Source: Gammaproteobacteria bacterium (lineage in GTDB: Bacteria > Pseudomonadota > Gammaproteobacteria > Xanthomonadales > Rhodanobacteraceae). Taken from it: a stretch of DNA of 64,000 nucleotides. The DNA lies in contig JAJPJT010000005.1 in NCBI GenBank assembly GCA_021324095.1, positions 32,001 to 96,000 of the forward strand. The letters run 5' to 3'. The position numbers and the translations under genes were made by a program. How positions within the stretch are numbered: the first letter of the stretch is position 1; every line of letters starts with the position of its first letter. Of the stretch, positions 26,911 to 34,899 are shown piece after piece. The notes beneath the pieces are model-generated. The model saw nothing but the letters and a program-made list of their open reading frames with translations, had not been told where the DNA came from and ran no database searches.

Positions 26911-27873
26911 ATGGGCGCTGCCGCGCACGGCGAACGCAGGACCATCACAGGACGCATCCTTCGGCGACTGCCTGGCCTGGCACGCGGCCGCGCGCCGGAA
27001 CCCCTGCCAGTCAAGCTGGAAAGCCGTCGCGTCTACATCGTGCCGACGCGCGCCGGCCTGGGATTCGCCGTGTTGCTCGCGGCCATGCTGGTAGGAGCCC
27101 TGAACTACCAGAACAATTCGGCGCTGCTTCTGACCTGCATACTCGCGGCCACCCTCGCCTTCAGCATGCTGCTGACGTGGCGTGAACTGCACGACCTGAC
27201 GCTGCACTCGCTGCATGCCGACCACGGCTTCTGCGATGCACGGCTGCCGATCCACCTTGCGTTCGCCGATGACGGACGCGCGCGTCCGGGGCTGCACATC
27301 GCACTGGACGAAATCCAGCAGCCTTGTCCGCTTTACCGCGGCGTCAGCCGCGTCACGGTGACCGCGCCCACCGAGGCGCGCGGCTGGATGGCAATTCCGC
27401 GCATGCAGTTGTCCAGCACGGTGCCCTTTGGCCTGTTCAGGGCGTGGAGCTGGATCACCCCGAACCAGCGCGTGCTGGTGTACCCGCGGATTCTGCAGGA
27501 CGTGCGGCCGCGGTCGCGCATCGACGACCCCAACGAACGCGTCACCGGAGGGGACGAATTCGCGGGCTTGCGTGATTATCACGCGGGCGATCCGATCCGG
27601 CACGTCGCCTGGAAGGCCAGTGCCCGACATGATCATCTGCTGGTGCGCGAGTTCGACCGGGCCGCTCCGGGGCAACCGTTGCGTTTCGACTGGTATGCAT
27701 TGTCGGGCGTGGACCGCGAAACCCGCATCTCGCGATTGACCGGCTGGGTCTGCGACGCGTACGCCGCGGCGCACCCATGGATCCTGATTCTGGAAAACCG
27801 GCGTGTCCTGGGCCCGGGCAGCGACGCCGCGCATTACCACCTTTGCCTGACCGCGCTCGCGGAATTGCCATGA
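26911..27873 (+). CDS. DUF58 domain membrane protein
   Basis: 320 residues. Two adjacent membrane helices (about 45-65 and 67-87: GFAVLLAAMLVGALNY, LLLTCILAATLAF) are followed by a cytoplasmic part. The DUF58 signature is GGDEFAGLRDYHAGDPIRHV with the downstream WKASARHDHLLVREF. It forms part of the MoxR operon and overlaps the transglutaminase start by 4 bp (ATGA). Its biochemical function is undefined; partners suggest an envelope or maturation role. Confidence 0.9.
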   Translation: MGAAAHGERRTITGRILRRLPGLARGRAPEPLPVKLESRRVYIVPTRAGLGFAVLLAAMLVGALNYQNNSALLLTCILAATLAFSMLLTWRELHDLTLHSLHADHGFCDARLPIHLAFADDGRARPGLHIALDEIQQPCPLYRGVSRVTVTAPTEARGWMAIPRMQLSSTVPFGLFRAWSWITPNQRVLVYPRILQDVRPRSRIDDPNERVTGGDEFAGLRDYHAGDPIRHVAWKASARHDHLLVREFDRAAPGQPLRFDWYALSGVDRETRISRLTGWVCDAYAAAHPWILILENRRVLGPGSDAAHYHLCLTALAELP

Positions 27874-29861
27874 AACGCAACCGCACGCCACCTGGAACGC
27901 GCGGGCCGGCCTGGATACTGGCGCCACTGCCGTTCAATCTCCTGTGTGTCACGGTGGGGTGCGTGTTGCTCGCGCATGCGCCGCATATGCCCGCGTGGTA
28001 CACCGCTGCGCTGCTTGCGATCGTCGCGGTGCGGTGGTGGCAGCGGCGGCGGCAACATCGGCGCGTCTCCGCATGGCTGCGCATCGTCCTGCTGGTTTCA
28101 GTGCTGGCGACGACGATCGCCGTGTACGGTTCGCCGTTCGGCCGCGAACCGGGAGCCGCCATCGTATGCGGACTGTTGGTGATCAAGGTCCTCGAAAGCG
28201 AGCGATTGCGGGACGCGCGCATGGCAATCGGGTTTGCCTGTTTCATCCTGATGAGTGCGTTGCTGTTCGACGAATCGCTCTGGTTCACCATCATGGTCGG
28301 CCTGATGCTGTTGCCCGCACTGGCCACCCTGCGCGCGCTGGAGCCGGGGCTGCCGGAATCGCGTTGGCTGCCGGCTTTCAGGACGGGAGGCGTGCTGCTC
28401 GCGGCGAGCCTGCCCGCCGCGTTGCTCGGTTTCCTGCTGATTCCGCGCCTCGCGATGCCGCTGTGGGGCGCTCCCGACAACGGCGTGGCGAGCACCGGCA
28501 TCAGCGATCGGATGGCACCCGGCGATCTGCATTCGCTGTTGACCAACGACGCGGTCGCGATGCGCATCGGTTTCGACGGCGCGCCGCCACCGGACGGGCA
28601 GCGCTATTTCCGCGGGATGGTGCTGTGGGATTTCGACGGACAGGCATGGTTGCCCGGTGCCGCTGCGAGGCGCCCGTGGCCGCCAGGACGCGTCGCAACC
28701 CGCGGGCCGGTGACGCGCTATGAGGTGACCTTGCTCGCCAGTCACCAGCATTGGCTGTTCGCGCTGGATGTTCCCGTCGAAGCACCCGAAGGCGTGCAAC
28801 TTGGACCGGACCACACGCTGTGGTCGATCAAGCCCGTGGACCAAACGCTCCGCTACCGCGTCGCATCGGCCACCGGCTATCGGCTGGCGCCGGAGGATCT
28901 CGATCCGCGCCTGCGTGCGGCGGCACTCGAACTGCCTCCCGGCTTCGATCCTCGCGCGCGGGAACTCGCGGAGCAGTGGCGCGCCGCCGCCGGCGCGAAC
29001 GACACCAGGATCATCCAGGATGCGCTGACGCTGTTCCATGACGGCGGCTTCGTGTATGACCTCGACGCGCCGCCGCTCGGCCGCGACAGCATCGATGATT
29101 TCCTGTTCGATACCCGGACAGGCTTCTGCGAACACTACGCCAGCGCCTTTACCTTCCTCATGCGTGCCGCAGGGATCCCGGCGCGGGTCGTGGTCGGATA
29201 TCAGGGCGGCTACTGGAACGACTTTGCCCATTATCTGTTGATTCGCCAGTCGGACGCACATGCGTGGTCGGAGGTATGGCTGGCCGGCCGGGGATGGGTT
29301 CGGATCGATCCGACTGCAGCCGTGAGCCGCGTGATCATGGCCAGCACCGGCGGCGCTGCCGGCGACGTCGGCGGTGGCGGGCGCAACTGGTGGATGCCAT
29401 GGCGCGACCGACTGGACATTGTCAACCGCTGGTGGGGCCAGACCGTTGTCGGTTTCGATGCACTCAATCAAAGCCGGTTGTTCCGTCCGTTCGGCATCGA
29501 ACACACCACGGTTCGGATGCTGGGCATCACTTTGGCTGTCATCGTGTTCCTGGCGCTCGGCGTGGGCGCACTGCTGACGTCGCTGCGTCCGCGCGGCAAG
29601 CCGCGCGACGCGCTGGCCGCAGCGCAGTTGCGCCTGCAGCACCGCCTAGCGCGCATCGGCATCGTGCGCGGCATGACCGAAGGCCCAAATCATTTCTACC
29701 TGCGCACTGCGGCCACGCTGCCGGAGTCGGCACCCGTGTTGCTGGACCTGGGCGCCGAGTACGTTGCTCTTCGCTACGCGTATTCCGAACCGCCGCCTGA
29801 ACAGGTCCGCGTTTTCGTGCGGCGTGTCCGCCACTTTCGTCCGCGTCATATGGTCAAATAG
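27870..29861 (+). CDS. TgpA-like membrane transglutaminase (DUF3488 + transglutaminase core + DUF4129)
   Basis: 663 residues. About six hydrophobic helices fill the first ~210 residues (DUF3488-like), then a periplasmic transglutaminase-like core with the catalytic Cys in DTRTGFCEHYASAFTFLMR (about residue 425), His in SDAHAWSEVWL and Asp in WVRIDPTAA. Another helix (about 550-570) precedes a C-terminal DUF4129-like tail. Such proteins are essential for viability in Pseudomonas aeruginosa (TgpA). Start and operon position: ATGA overlap with the DUF58 gene. The catalytic triad is complete. Confidence 0.92.
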   Translation: MKRNRTPPGTRGPAWILAPLPFNLLCVTVGCVLLAHAPHMPAWYTAALLAIVAVRWWQRRRQHRRVSAWLRIVLLVSVLATTIAVYGSPFGREPGAAIVCGLLVIKVLESERLRDARMAIGFACFILMSALLFDESLWFTIMVGLMLLPALATLRALEPGLPESRWLPAFRTGGVLLAASLPAALLGFLLIPRLAMPLWGAPDNGVASTGISDRMAPGDLHSLLTNDAVAMRIGFDGAPPPDGQRYFRGMVLWDFDGQAWLPGAAARRPWPPGRVATRGPVTRYEVTLLASHQHWLFALDVPVEAPEGVQLGPDHTLWSIKPVDQTLRYRVASATGYRLAPEDLDPRLRAAALELPPGFDPRARELAEQWRAAAGANDTRIIQDALTLFHDGGFVYDLDAPPLGRDSIDDFLFDTRTGFCEHYASAFTFLMRAAGIPARVVVGYQGGYWNDFAHYLLIRQSDAHAWSEVWLAGRGWVRIDPTAAVSRVIMASTGGAAGDVGGGGRNWWMPWRDRLDIVNRWWGQTVVGFDALNQSRLFRPFGIEHTTVRMLGITLAVIVFLALGVGALLTSLRPRGKPRDALAAAQLRLQHRLARIGIVRGMTEGPNHFYLRTAATLPESAPVLLDLGAEYVALRYAYSEPPPEQVRVFVRRVRHFRPRHMVK

Positions 29862-29894
29862 ACGCAGCAGTTCAAGTATTCTCGGAGGCCTGTC

Positions 29895-30494
29895 ATGTCA
29901 CGTCGAATCTTGTTTCTGGCCGTCGTGGGTGCGCTGGCCCTGGGTGGCTGCGCCACCATCCCGCAACCGCTGCAAGGCAACTACGCACCGGTTTCGCTCG
30001 AATCCGCACGCAGCGGCGCAACGACGGCCACGCCGGTACGTTGGGGCGGCGAAATCATCCAGACCGAGCCGCGTGAGCAGCAGACGTGCTTCTTCGTGTT
30101 GGCCCAGCCGCTGGATTCGCAGGCTCGCCCGGAACGCGGCAAGGAGAGCGACGGCCGCTTCGTCGCCTGCAAGCAGGGTTTCTATGATCCGGAAGTGTTC
30201 GCCAAGGGTCGCGAGATCACCGTGACCGGCACGTTGAGCGGTACGGTCCAGCACAAGATCGGGCAGTTCGACTACACCTACCCCAAGGTCGAGGCGAACA
30301 ACATCTACCTGTGGAAGCCACGGCCGCGCTACACGACCGTGTACGGCCCTTGGGGTCCCTGGGGTCCGGGCTGGGGCGATCCCTTCTGGGGCGGTTGGGG
30401 CCCATGGGGCTGGGGTCCTTGGTACTACCCGCCGCGCGTGATCGTGGTGCCGAGCCCCGCGCCACCGCCCCCGCCGCCGCCAAAGAAAGGTTGA
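29895..30494 (+). CDS. Slp family outer-membrane lipoprotein
   Basis: 199 residues. A lipoprotein signal peptide ends in the lipobox ALGGC (Cys about residue 19). The following ~125 residues match Slp/YeaY starvation lipoproteins (VRWGGEIIQTEPRE, TVTGTLSGTVQHKIGQFDYTYPKV). The last ~50 residues are an unusual Gly/Pro/Trp-rich stretch with repeated GPWG units, then a PPPPPPP run. It has its own ribosome site (GGAGG) 33 bp after the transglutaminase gene and is followed by a strong terminator. Confidence 0.88.
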   Translation: MSRRILFLAVVGALALGGCATIPQPLQGNYAPVSLESARSGATTATPVRWGGEIIQTEPREQQTCFFVLAQPLDSQARPERGKESDGRFVACKQGFYDPEVFAKGREITVTGTLSGTVQHKIGQFDYTYPKVEANNIYLWKPRPRYTTVYGPWGPWGPGWGDPFWGGWGPWGWGPWYYPPRVIVVPSPAPPPPPPPKKG

Positions 30495-30514
30495 CGGACC
30501 TGATCCATCCAACA

Positions 30515-30543
30515 AGACGCCCGCGACAAGCGGGCGTCTCTTT
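30515..30543 (+). terminator. Intrinsic terminator after the Slp gene
   Basis: A perfect 10-bp stem, AGACGCCCGC / GCGGGCGTCT, with the 5-nt loop GACAA, followed by CTTT. Because the stem is also preceded by A-rich sequence it may serve the convergent hinT transcript as well. Confidence 0.8.
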
Positions 30544-30556
30544 GCGCGTTCCCGGC

Positions 30557-30904
30557 TCAGAGCATCCGTTCCGGCATTTGCTTGCCGGCCAGCAGGTGCA
30601 CGTGCAGATAGAACACCGTCTGCCCGCCGCCGGAGTTGCAATTGATCACGCAGCGATAGCCGTCATCGGCAAAGCCTTCACGTTTGGCGTAGGCGGAGGC
30701 CGTCAGCAACAGTTTTCCCAGCAATGGCGCATCGGCCTCGCCGCAATCATTCAAGGTCGCGAACGATTTCTTCTTCGGAATGAACAGCACGTGGACCGGC
30801 GCCTGGGGATGGATATCGCGGAAGGCCAGCACGTCATCGTCTTCATAAACCACGTCGGCAGGAATCTCACGGCGGACGATCTTGTCGAATATCGTGTCGC
30901 TCAC
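30557..30904 (-). CDS. hinT: HIT family purine nucleoside phosphoramidase (HinT)
   Basis: 115 residues from a GTG (SDTIFDKIVRREIPADVVYE) that overlaps the upstream GNAT stop. The histidine triad is in VFYLHVHLLAG, here HVHLL without the usual third H-plus-hydrophobic spacing being disturbed. The DDDVLAFRDIHPQAPVHVLFIPKK block is typical of HinT. The family hydrolyses AMP-lysine and similar phosphoramidates in the cytoplasm. Confidence 0.93.
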   Translation of the reverse strand: MSDTIFDKIVRREIPADVVYEDDDVLAFRDIHPQAPVHVLFIPKKKSFATLNDCGEADAPLLGKLLLTASAYAKREGFADDGYRCVINCNSGGGQTVFYLHVHLLAGKQMPERML

Positions 30905-31335
30905 GCGTTCTCTCCTTTCTCGATGCGCAACAGCATGCCTTGCGCGGCAGGTGCAACCAGCTTGAAACCGAATTGCTCGTAGAGCCGGTTCGCGGTGCCG
31001 TCCGCGATCAATCCAACCATGGTGCGCGAATACGCGCGGGCATGCACCTGCTCCATCAGCGCCTGCATGATGCGCCGTCCCAATCCACGGCGTTGCCAGG
31101 CCGGGGCGACTGCGATGTCGACCACGAACAGGAACAACCCGCCGTCGCCGACCACGCGTCCCATGCCGATCAACCCGTCACGTGACCGCACGCAAACCGA
31201 ACACCAGCTGCGAGCCAACCCCTCATGCGCACCTTCCGGACTCATCGCGCTCAGTCCCGCCGCCACCCGCAAGGCCAGGTACTCCTCGACGGCGGGAACC
31301 TGCAGTTGCAGCACGGGTTCGTCGCGCAACGCCAT
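30901..31335 (-). CDS. GNAT family N-acetyltransferase
   Basis: 144 residues. The acetyl-CoA binding motif A is VDIAVAPAWQRRGLGRRIMQAL (residues about 75-95), with a conserved LYEQFGFKLV near the C-terminus. The acceptor is unknown. It sits between recR and hinT on the same strand, with 3 bp to recR and a 4-bp overlap with hinT, implying co-transcription. Confidence 0.9.
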   Translation of the reverse strand: MALRDEPVLQLQVPAVEEYLALRVAAGLSAMSPEGAHEGLARSWCSVCVRSRDGLIGMGRVVGDGGLFLFVVDIAVAPAWQRRGLGRRIMQALMEQVHARAYSRTMVGLIADGTANRLYEQFGFKLVAPAAQGMLLRIEKGENA

Positions 31336-31338
31336 GTC

Positions 31339-31944
31339 TCACTCCATGGCCTGGCGGCTGCCGAACGCGTGCGCCAGCGTGCTCCGGTCGACGTACTCGA
31401 GTTCGCCGCCCAGCGGCACGCCGTGCGCAAGCCGGGTCGCGGGTACGTTCGACGCACGCGCCAGTTGGCCCAGCCAGTGCGCGGTGGCCTCGCCTTCGAC
31501 CGTGGGGTTGGTCGCGATCACCAGCTCACGGACCTCGCCGTCGGCGAGCCGGCGCTTCAGCAAATCGACACCGAGTTCGTGCGGCCCCATGCCGTCCAGC
31601 GGCGAAAGGCGCCCCATCAATACGAAATAACGGCCGCGGTATCCCGTGGCCTGCTCGATCGCGAGCAGGTCGGCAGGTGTTTCCACGACGCAAAGCAGCG
31701 ACGGATCGCGAGACCCGCTGGCACAGATTGCGCACGCTTCCGCTTCGCTGAAATTCCGGCAGGACTTGCAGTGACCGACGCGTTGCATCGCCTGGTGCAG
31801 CACATCGGCCAGCCGCAAGCCACCATCCCGGTCGCGCTCCAGCAGGTGAAACGCCATGCGCTGCGCGCTCTTGGGACCGACACCCGGCAGGCAGCGCAGC
31901 GCTTCGATCAGTTCTGCAAGAAGGTTGGAAGACGCGTCGGACAC
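31339..31944 (-). CDS. recR: Recombination protein RecR
   Basis: 201 residues from a GTG ([16 protein letters not shown]); a TTG two codons upstream is an alternative. RecR, with RecO and RecF, loads RecA on gapped DNA. The helix-hairpin-helix [17 protein letters not shown], the four-Cys zinc finger ([18 protein letters not shown]) and the Toprim domain ([15 protein letters not shown]) are all present. It follows ybaB and dnaX, the widely conserved dnaX-ybaB-recR order. Confidence 0.95.
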   Translation of the reverse strand: MSDASSNLLAELIEALRCLPGVGPKSAQRMAFHLLERDRDGGLRLADVLHQAMQRVGHCKSCRNFSEAEACAICASGSRDPSLLCVVETPADLLAIEQATGYRGRYFVLMGRLSPLDGMGPHELGVDLLKRRLADGEVRELVIATNPTVEGEATAHWLGQLARASNVPATRLAHGVPLGGELEYVDRSTLAHAFGSRQAME

Positions 31945-31976
31945 GTGCAATCAAGCCCAGTCATATGCGAGGGTTC

Positions 31977-32046
31977 AGGGACGAGTAGCGAGGGCGCAAT
32001 GGTTGAGTCGCTCGGCTGTGGCGAAGCACCCTCGCTACTCATCCCT
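31977..32046. repeat. Long inverted repeat between ybaB and recR
   Basis: 18-bp arms (31977-31994 and 32029-32046; core GAGTAGCGAGGG / CCCTCGCTACTC) with one mismatch and a 34-bp loop. It fills the ybaB-recR gap and lies on the transcribed strand of the operon. The sequence CAGGGACGAG resembles part of the structured repeat at the tRNA-Ser loci, but the similarity is short. There is no T tract, so it is not a classical terminator. Confidence 0.6.
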
Positions 32047-32059
32047 CGTCGCTGCCTCT

Positions 32060-32383
32060 TCAAAACGGCAGCTTGAATCCCGGCGGCAGGTTCATCCCGG
32101 AACCGACGCTGCCGAGCTTCTGCTGGCTCGCCTCGGCTACCTTGTTGACGGCGTCGTTGACCGCGGCGGCGACCATGTCTTCCGCCATTTCCGGATCATC
32201 GGCCATCAGCTTGCGGTCGATCCGCACGCGGCGCACCTCATGGCGCCCGGTCATGCCGACTTCCACCATGCCGCCGCCGGCACTGCCGGTCACCTCGAGC
32301 TTCGCGATTTCCTCTTGCGCGCGCTTGAGATTTTCCTGCATCTGCTGCGCCTGCTGCATCAACTGTCCCAGTTGTCCTTTCAT
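32060..32383 (-). CDS. ybaB: YbaB/EbfC nucleoid-associated protein
   Basis: 107 residues: N-terminal helix [20 protein letters not shown], the [19 protein letters not shown] beta region and the C-terminal helix [17 protein letters not shown]. It binds DNA as a dimer, and in the family is linked to chromosome organisation and RecR function. It is 6 bp from dnaX and upstream of recR, a conserved set. Confidence 0.95.
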   Translation of the reverse strand: MKGQLGQLMQQAQQMQENLKRAQEEIAKLEVTGSAGGGMVEVGMTGRHEVRRVRIDRKLMADDPEMAEDMVAAAVNDAVNKVAEASQQKLGSVGSGMNLPPGFKLPF

Positions 32384-32389
32384 GGCTGT

Positions 32390-34024
32390 CTACCTGCGAA
32401 TGCTGTCGGGAATGATTTTGGCGCCGAGCTGGCGTTGCATTTCCTGGATGACCGGATCATTCGCCAGCGCGCGCTCGGCTGCTGCCAATTCGTCGGACCG
32501 CGCTTTGGCCGCACGCGTGGCCGGGGTTTCGGTCACCGCTTCGTGCACGATGCGCACGCGCACCCTGTGCCCGATCGCCTCGCCGAGCTGATCCTGCAAC
32601 TGTTTGCACAAGGCATCGCTGCAAAAAATCATGTGCTCGGGTTTCAGCGCCAGTGTCAGCACCTCGCCCTCCAATGATTTTGGCATCGCATGCTGGGCAA
32701 GCAGTCCGACCGGACCACCCAATCCCGCCCGCGCGATCCACGCTTCCCATTCCGCAAGGCCTTCGATGCGCGGCGTAGCTGCCGTGGACTTTGTCGCGAG
32801 TGCCGGTTCGTCCGCGACTCCGTTGGACTGATGCCCGTCGCGCTGCGACACCGGTGCCGCAGCGATCGATGCCGCCCGCGGGTTCGACGTACGTTGCTGC
32901 GTGATCGGCTCGGCGCGCAGGCGCTTGTCCTCGCCGCCGTCGGCATGGCCACGAAACGCCAGCATGCGCAACAACGTCATCTCGAACCCTGCGCGCACGT
33001 CGGGGGCCAGCGGCAGATCGCGGCGGCCGTGCAAGGCGAACTGATACCACACCTGGACGTCCTCGGGATCGACCTCGGCCGCGATGGCGTCGAGCACCTC
33101 GCGCTCCGGCTCGTCGCCCTCGAAGTCCGGCACCAGTTGCCGCAACTGGATGCGGTGCAACGCTGTCGCGAGTTGTTCCAGCACCACTGCAAAATCCGGC
33201 GACAATCCCGCAATGCGATCGGCCTCGGCCATCAACGCCTTGCCGTCGCCGTCGGCCAACGCGCGCAACAACGCACCGACGTCGTTATCCGCAATCGTGC
33301 CCAGCATCGCGCGCACGTCGTCCGCGCACAGCGTGCCACCTCCGTGCGCGATGGCCTGATCCAGCAGTGACAAGCCGTCGCGCAGCGAACCGTCTGCGCC
33401 GCGTGCGAGCGCCTCGATCGCCCCGTCATCGAAGCCGACGTTTTCCTGGGCCAGGATCATCCGCATCTGTCCGGCGATCTGTTCCGGCAACAAACGCTTG
33501 AGTCCGAACTTCAGGCAACGTGACAAGACCGTAACCGGCAGCTTCTGCGGGTCGGTCGTGGCAAGCAGGAACTTCACGTGTTCCGGCGGTTCCTCCAGCG
33601 TCTTCAACAGCGCGTTGAAGGCACTTTTCGAAAGCATGTGCACCTCGTCCACCAGGTACACCTTGTAGCGCCCTTGCGCCGGCGCGTACTGCGCGTTTTC
33701 GATCACCTCGCGCACGTCATCGACGCCGGTGTTGCTGGCCGCGTCGATTTCGATCAGGTCCACAAAACGTCCGGCATCCACGGCCTTGCAGATCGCGCAT
33801 TCGCCGCACGGGTGTGCGGACATACCCCTCTCGCAGTTGAGCGACTTCGCGAAGATGCGTGCGATGGTCGTCTTGCCGACGCCGCGGGTGCCGGTGAACA
33901 GGTAGGCGTGATGCACGCGTCCCGAATCCAGGGCGTGTGTCAATGCCCTGACGACGTGCTCCTGCCCGACCAGTTCATCGAACTGCCTCGGGCGCCATTT
34001 GCGGGCAAGGACCTGATAGCTCAT
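32390..34024 (-). CDS. dnaX: DNA polymerase III subunits gamma/tau
   Basis: 544 residues from MSYQVLARKWRPRQFDELVG. The clamp-loader ATPase has Walker A FTGTRGVGKTTIARIFAK, a four-Cys zinc module (around CERGMSAHPCGECAICK), Walker B VYLVDEVHMLSKSAFNALLK and SRC in VLSRCLKF. Domains IV-V of tau follow a low-complexity linker (about 355-410). I saw no A-run resembling the E. coli frameshift site, so a gamma form may not be made. A weak promoter (TTGGTC, 17 bp, CACAAT) may lie upstream near 34055-34085. Confidence 0.95.
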   Translation of the reverse strand: MSYQVLARKWRPRQFDELVGQEHVVRALTHALDSGRVHHAYLFTGTRGVGKTTIARIFAKSLNCERGMSAHPCGECAICKAVDAGRFVDLIEIDAASNTGVDDVREVIENAQYAPAQGRYKVYLVDEVHMLSKSAFNALLKTLEEPPEHVKFLLATTDPQKLPVTVLSRCLKFGLKRLLPEQIAGQMRMILAQENVGFDDGAIEALARGADGSLRDGLSLLDQAIAHGGGTLCADDVRAMLGTIADNDVGALLRALADGDGKALMAEADRIAGLSPDFAVVLEQLATALHRIQLRQLVPDFEGDEPEREVLDAIAAEVDPEDVQVWYQFALHGRRDLPLAPDVRAGFEMTLLRMLAFRGHADGGEDKRLRAEPITQQRTSNPRAASIAAAPVSQRDGHQSNGVADEPALATKSTAATPRIEGLAEWEAWIARAGLGGPVGLLAQHAMPKSLEGEVLTLALKPEHMIFCSDALCKQLQDQLGEAIGHRVRVRIVHEAVTETPATRAAKARSDELAAAERALANDPVIQEMQRQLGAKIIPDSIRR

Positions 34025-34094
34025 GGATTTGATCTGTGGGCGACCACCCATTGTGCCAAGTCACGACAGCGAGACCAAGCAGCGGCACTTGAGC

Positions 34095-34133
34095 TTGTTC
34101 GGGATGTTGCAGGCCGTTATGCTGTGCGGCTCG
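34095..34133 (+). promoter_or_regulatory. Promoter of the tRNA-Ser(GGA) array
   Basis: TTGTTC (34095-34100), a 17-bp spacer and TATGCT (34118-34123), then the discriminator GTGCGGCTCG shared with the other two tRNA promoters in the window. It lies 13 bp upstream of the first truncated tRNA copy, so the functional tRNA at 34524 would be transcribed with a ~390-nt leader unless an internal promoter exists. Confidence 0.65.
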
Positions 34134-34136
34134 TTT

Positions 34137-34219
34137 GGAGAGGTGTCCGAGCGGTCGAAGGAGCACGCCTGGAAAGCTGGAAAGTGTGTAAGCGGCTAAA
34201 CCCCGCTTCGCGGGTTCGA
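34137..34219 (+). pseudogene. Truncated tRNA-Ser copy 1 with anticodon-loop duplication
   Basis: It matches tRNA-Ser(GGA) from the 5' end to the T-loop (GCGGGTTCGA) and then leaves the tRNA sequence; the 3' half and CCA are replaced by the structured element. The anticodon loop has an extra 8 bases (CCTGGAAA followed by GCTGGAAA), so it could not fold normally. It cannot be a functional tRNA. Confidence 0.85.
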
Positions 34220-34333
34220 CGGGATTCGTCGGGAACGAATCCGGACGCGAAGGCGGCCCGAGCGCAGCGAGGGCGAGGCTCAGGGATGAGCCGAGCATAT
34301 CCCGCCCTCGGGCGGGATCGAACCCGATAATGT
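34220..34333 (+). repeat. Structured tRNA-Ser-associated element, copy A
   Basis: Starts inside the T-loop of truncated copy 1. Hairpin 1: GGATTCGT/ACGAATCC (loop CGGGA). Hairpin 2: CGC(C)-GAA-GGCG (one C missing here). Conserved core CCGAGCGCAGCGAGGGC. Hairpin 3: GGCTCA/TGAGCC (loop GGGA). Then ATCCCGCCC/GGGCGGGAT, which joins a right-half T-arm to an inverted T-arm copy (GGGCGGGATCGAACCCG). No reading frame is credible. Confidence 0.8.
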
Positions 34334-34408
34334 GGAGAGGTGTCCGAGCGGTCGAAGGAGCACGCCTGGAAAGTGTGTAAGCGGTTAAACCCCGCTTCGC
34401 GGGTTCGA
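34334..34408 (+). pseudogene. Truncated tRNA-Ser copy 2
   Basis: 75 nt identical to the 5' part of tRNA-Ser(GGA), including a normal anticodon loop, apart from one change in the variable region (GCGGTTAAAC for GCGGCTAAAC). It stops in the T-loop at the same base as copy 1 and is followed by the element. Without the T-arm 3' strand and acceptor it is not a functional tRNA. Confidence 0.85.
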
Positions 34409-34523
34409 CGGGATTCGTCGGGAACGAATCCGGACGCCGAAGGCGGCCCGAGCGCAGCGAGGGCGAGGCTCAGGGATGAGCCGAGCATATCCCGCCCTCG
34501 GGCGGGATCGAACCCGATTATGT
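34409..34523 (+). repeat. Structured tRNA-Ser-associated element, copy B
   Basis: Nearly identical to copy A: one extra C restores hairpin 2 (CGCC-GAA-GGCG), and the last bases read GATTATGT rather than GATAATGT. Together, truncated tRNA plus element form a 190-bp tandem unit (34334-34523) repeated with few changes from 34137. Confidence 0.8.
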
Positions 34524-34616
34524 GGAGAGGTGTCCGAGCGGTCGAAGGAGCACGCCTGGAAAGTGTGTAAGCGGCTAAACCCCGCTTCGCGGGTTCGAAT
34601 CCCGCCCTCTCCGCCA
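34524..34616 (+). tRNA. tRNA-Ser (GGA)
   Basis: 93 nt including CCA. The acceptor GGAGAGG pairs with CCTCTCC; the anticodon loop CTGGAAA between CACGC and GTGTG gives GGA, reading UCC/UCU. A long variable arm with GCGGCTAAACCCCGC-type sequence and the T-arm GCGGG-TTCGAAT-CCCGC identify a class II serine tRNA. It is the only intact copy of the array. Confidence 0.96.
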
Positions 34617-34659
34617 GTTTCAAGAAAATCAGGAGATGCACAAGGGCGGGTGAGAACCT

Positions 34660-34772
34660 GCGGGTTCGACAAATTCGTCAGGAACGAATTTGGACAACCG
34701 AAGGTTGGCTCCGAGTGCAGCGAGGGGTGAGCATCAGGGACGATGCGAACAATCCCTTCCTCTCCGCCAGTT
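34660..34772 (+). repeat. Structured tRNA-Ser-associated element, copy C, flanked by both halves of a tRNA T-arm
   Basis: Left flank GCGGGTTCGA and right flank AATCCC...CCTCTCCGCCAG are the two halves of the tRNA-Ser 3' end, so the element sits exactly in the T-loop. Hairpin 1 is AAATTCGT/ACGAATTT (copy B: GG/CC in place of AA/TT), hairpin 2 AACC-GAA-GGTT (copy B: CGCC/GGCG), hairpin 3 GCATC/GATGC. The core is CCGAGTGCAGCGAGGGG. Paired changes keep every stem. Confidence 0.8.
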
Positions 34773-34785
34773 TTGCAATGTTCAT

Positions 34786-34898
34786 GGTGGCCCCGTCGGT
34801 GCCTCCGCGACGATAGATCGAAAACCCCGCCAGGGCCGGAAGGCAGCAACGGTATCGGTCGACTCGTGCGCCGGAGTTACGCTGGCGGGGCCGCCGCC
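34786..34898 (+). ncRNA. ffs: Signal recognition particle 4.5S RNA
   Basis: About 113 nt. The outer helix pairs GGTGGCCCCG with CGGGGCCGCC. The apical domain contains the conserved CCAGGGCCGGAAGGCAGCAA and the symmetric-loop partner sequence, with the GGAA tetraloop, that binds Ffh. It lies between the tRNA-Ser region and a convergent small gene whose stop is at 34900. The termini are judged from the helix and may be a few bases off. Confidence 0.92.
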
Positions 34899-34899
34899 T

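Noticed and set aside
30515..30543. Riboswitch after the Slp gene
   Set aside because: A simple terminator hairpin of perfect 10-bp stem and CTTT explains it.
31951..32059. A gene between recR and ybaB
   Set aside because: Only the inverted repeat is present and no frame exceeds the shadow level.
34137..34849. Several overlapping reading frames of 75-174 codons on both strands across the tRNA-Ser array
   Set aside because: They are translations of tRNA copies and the structured element, repeat with the same 190-bp period, and have no start sites or conserved domains.
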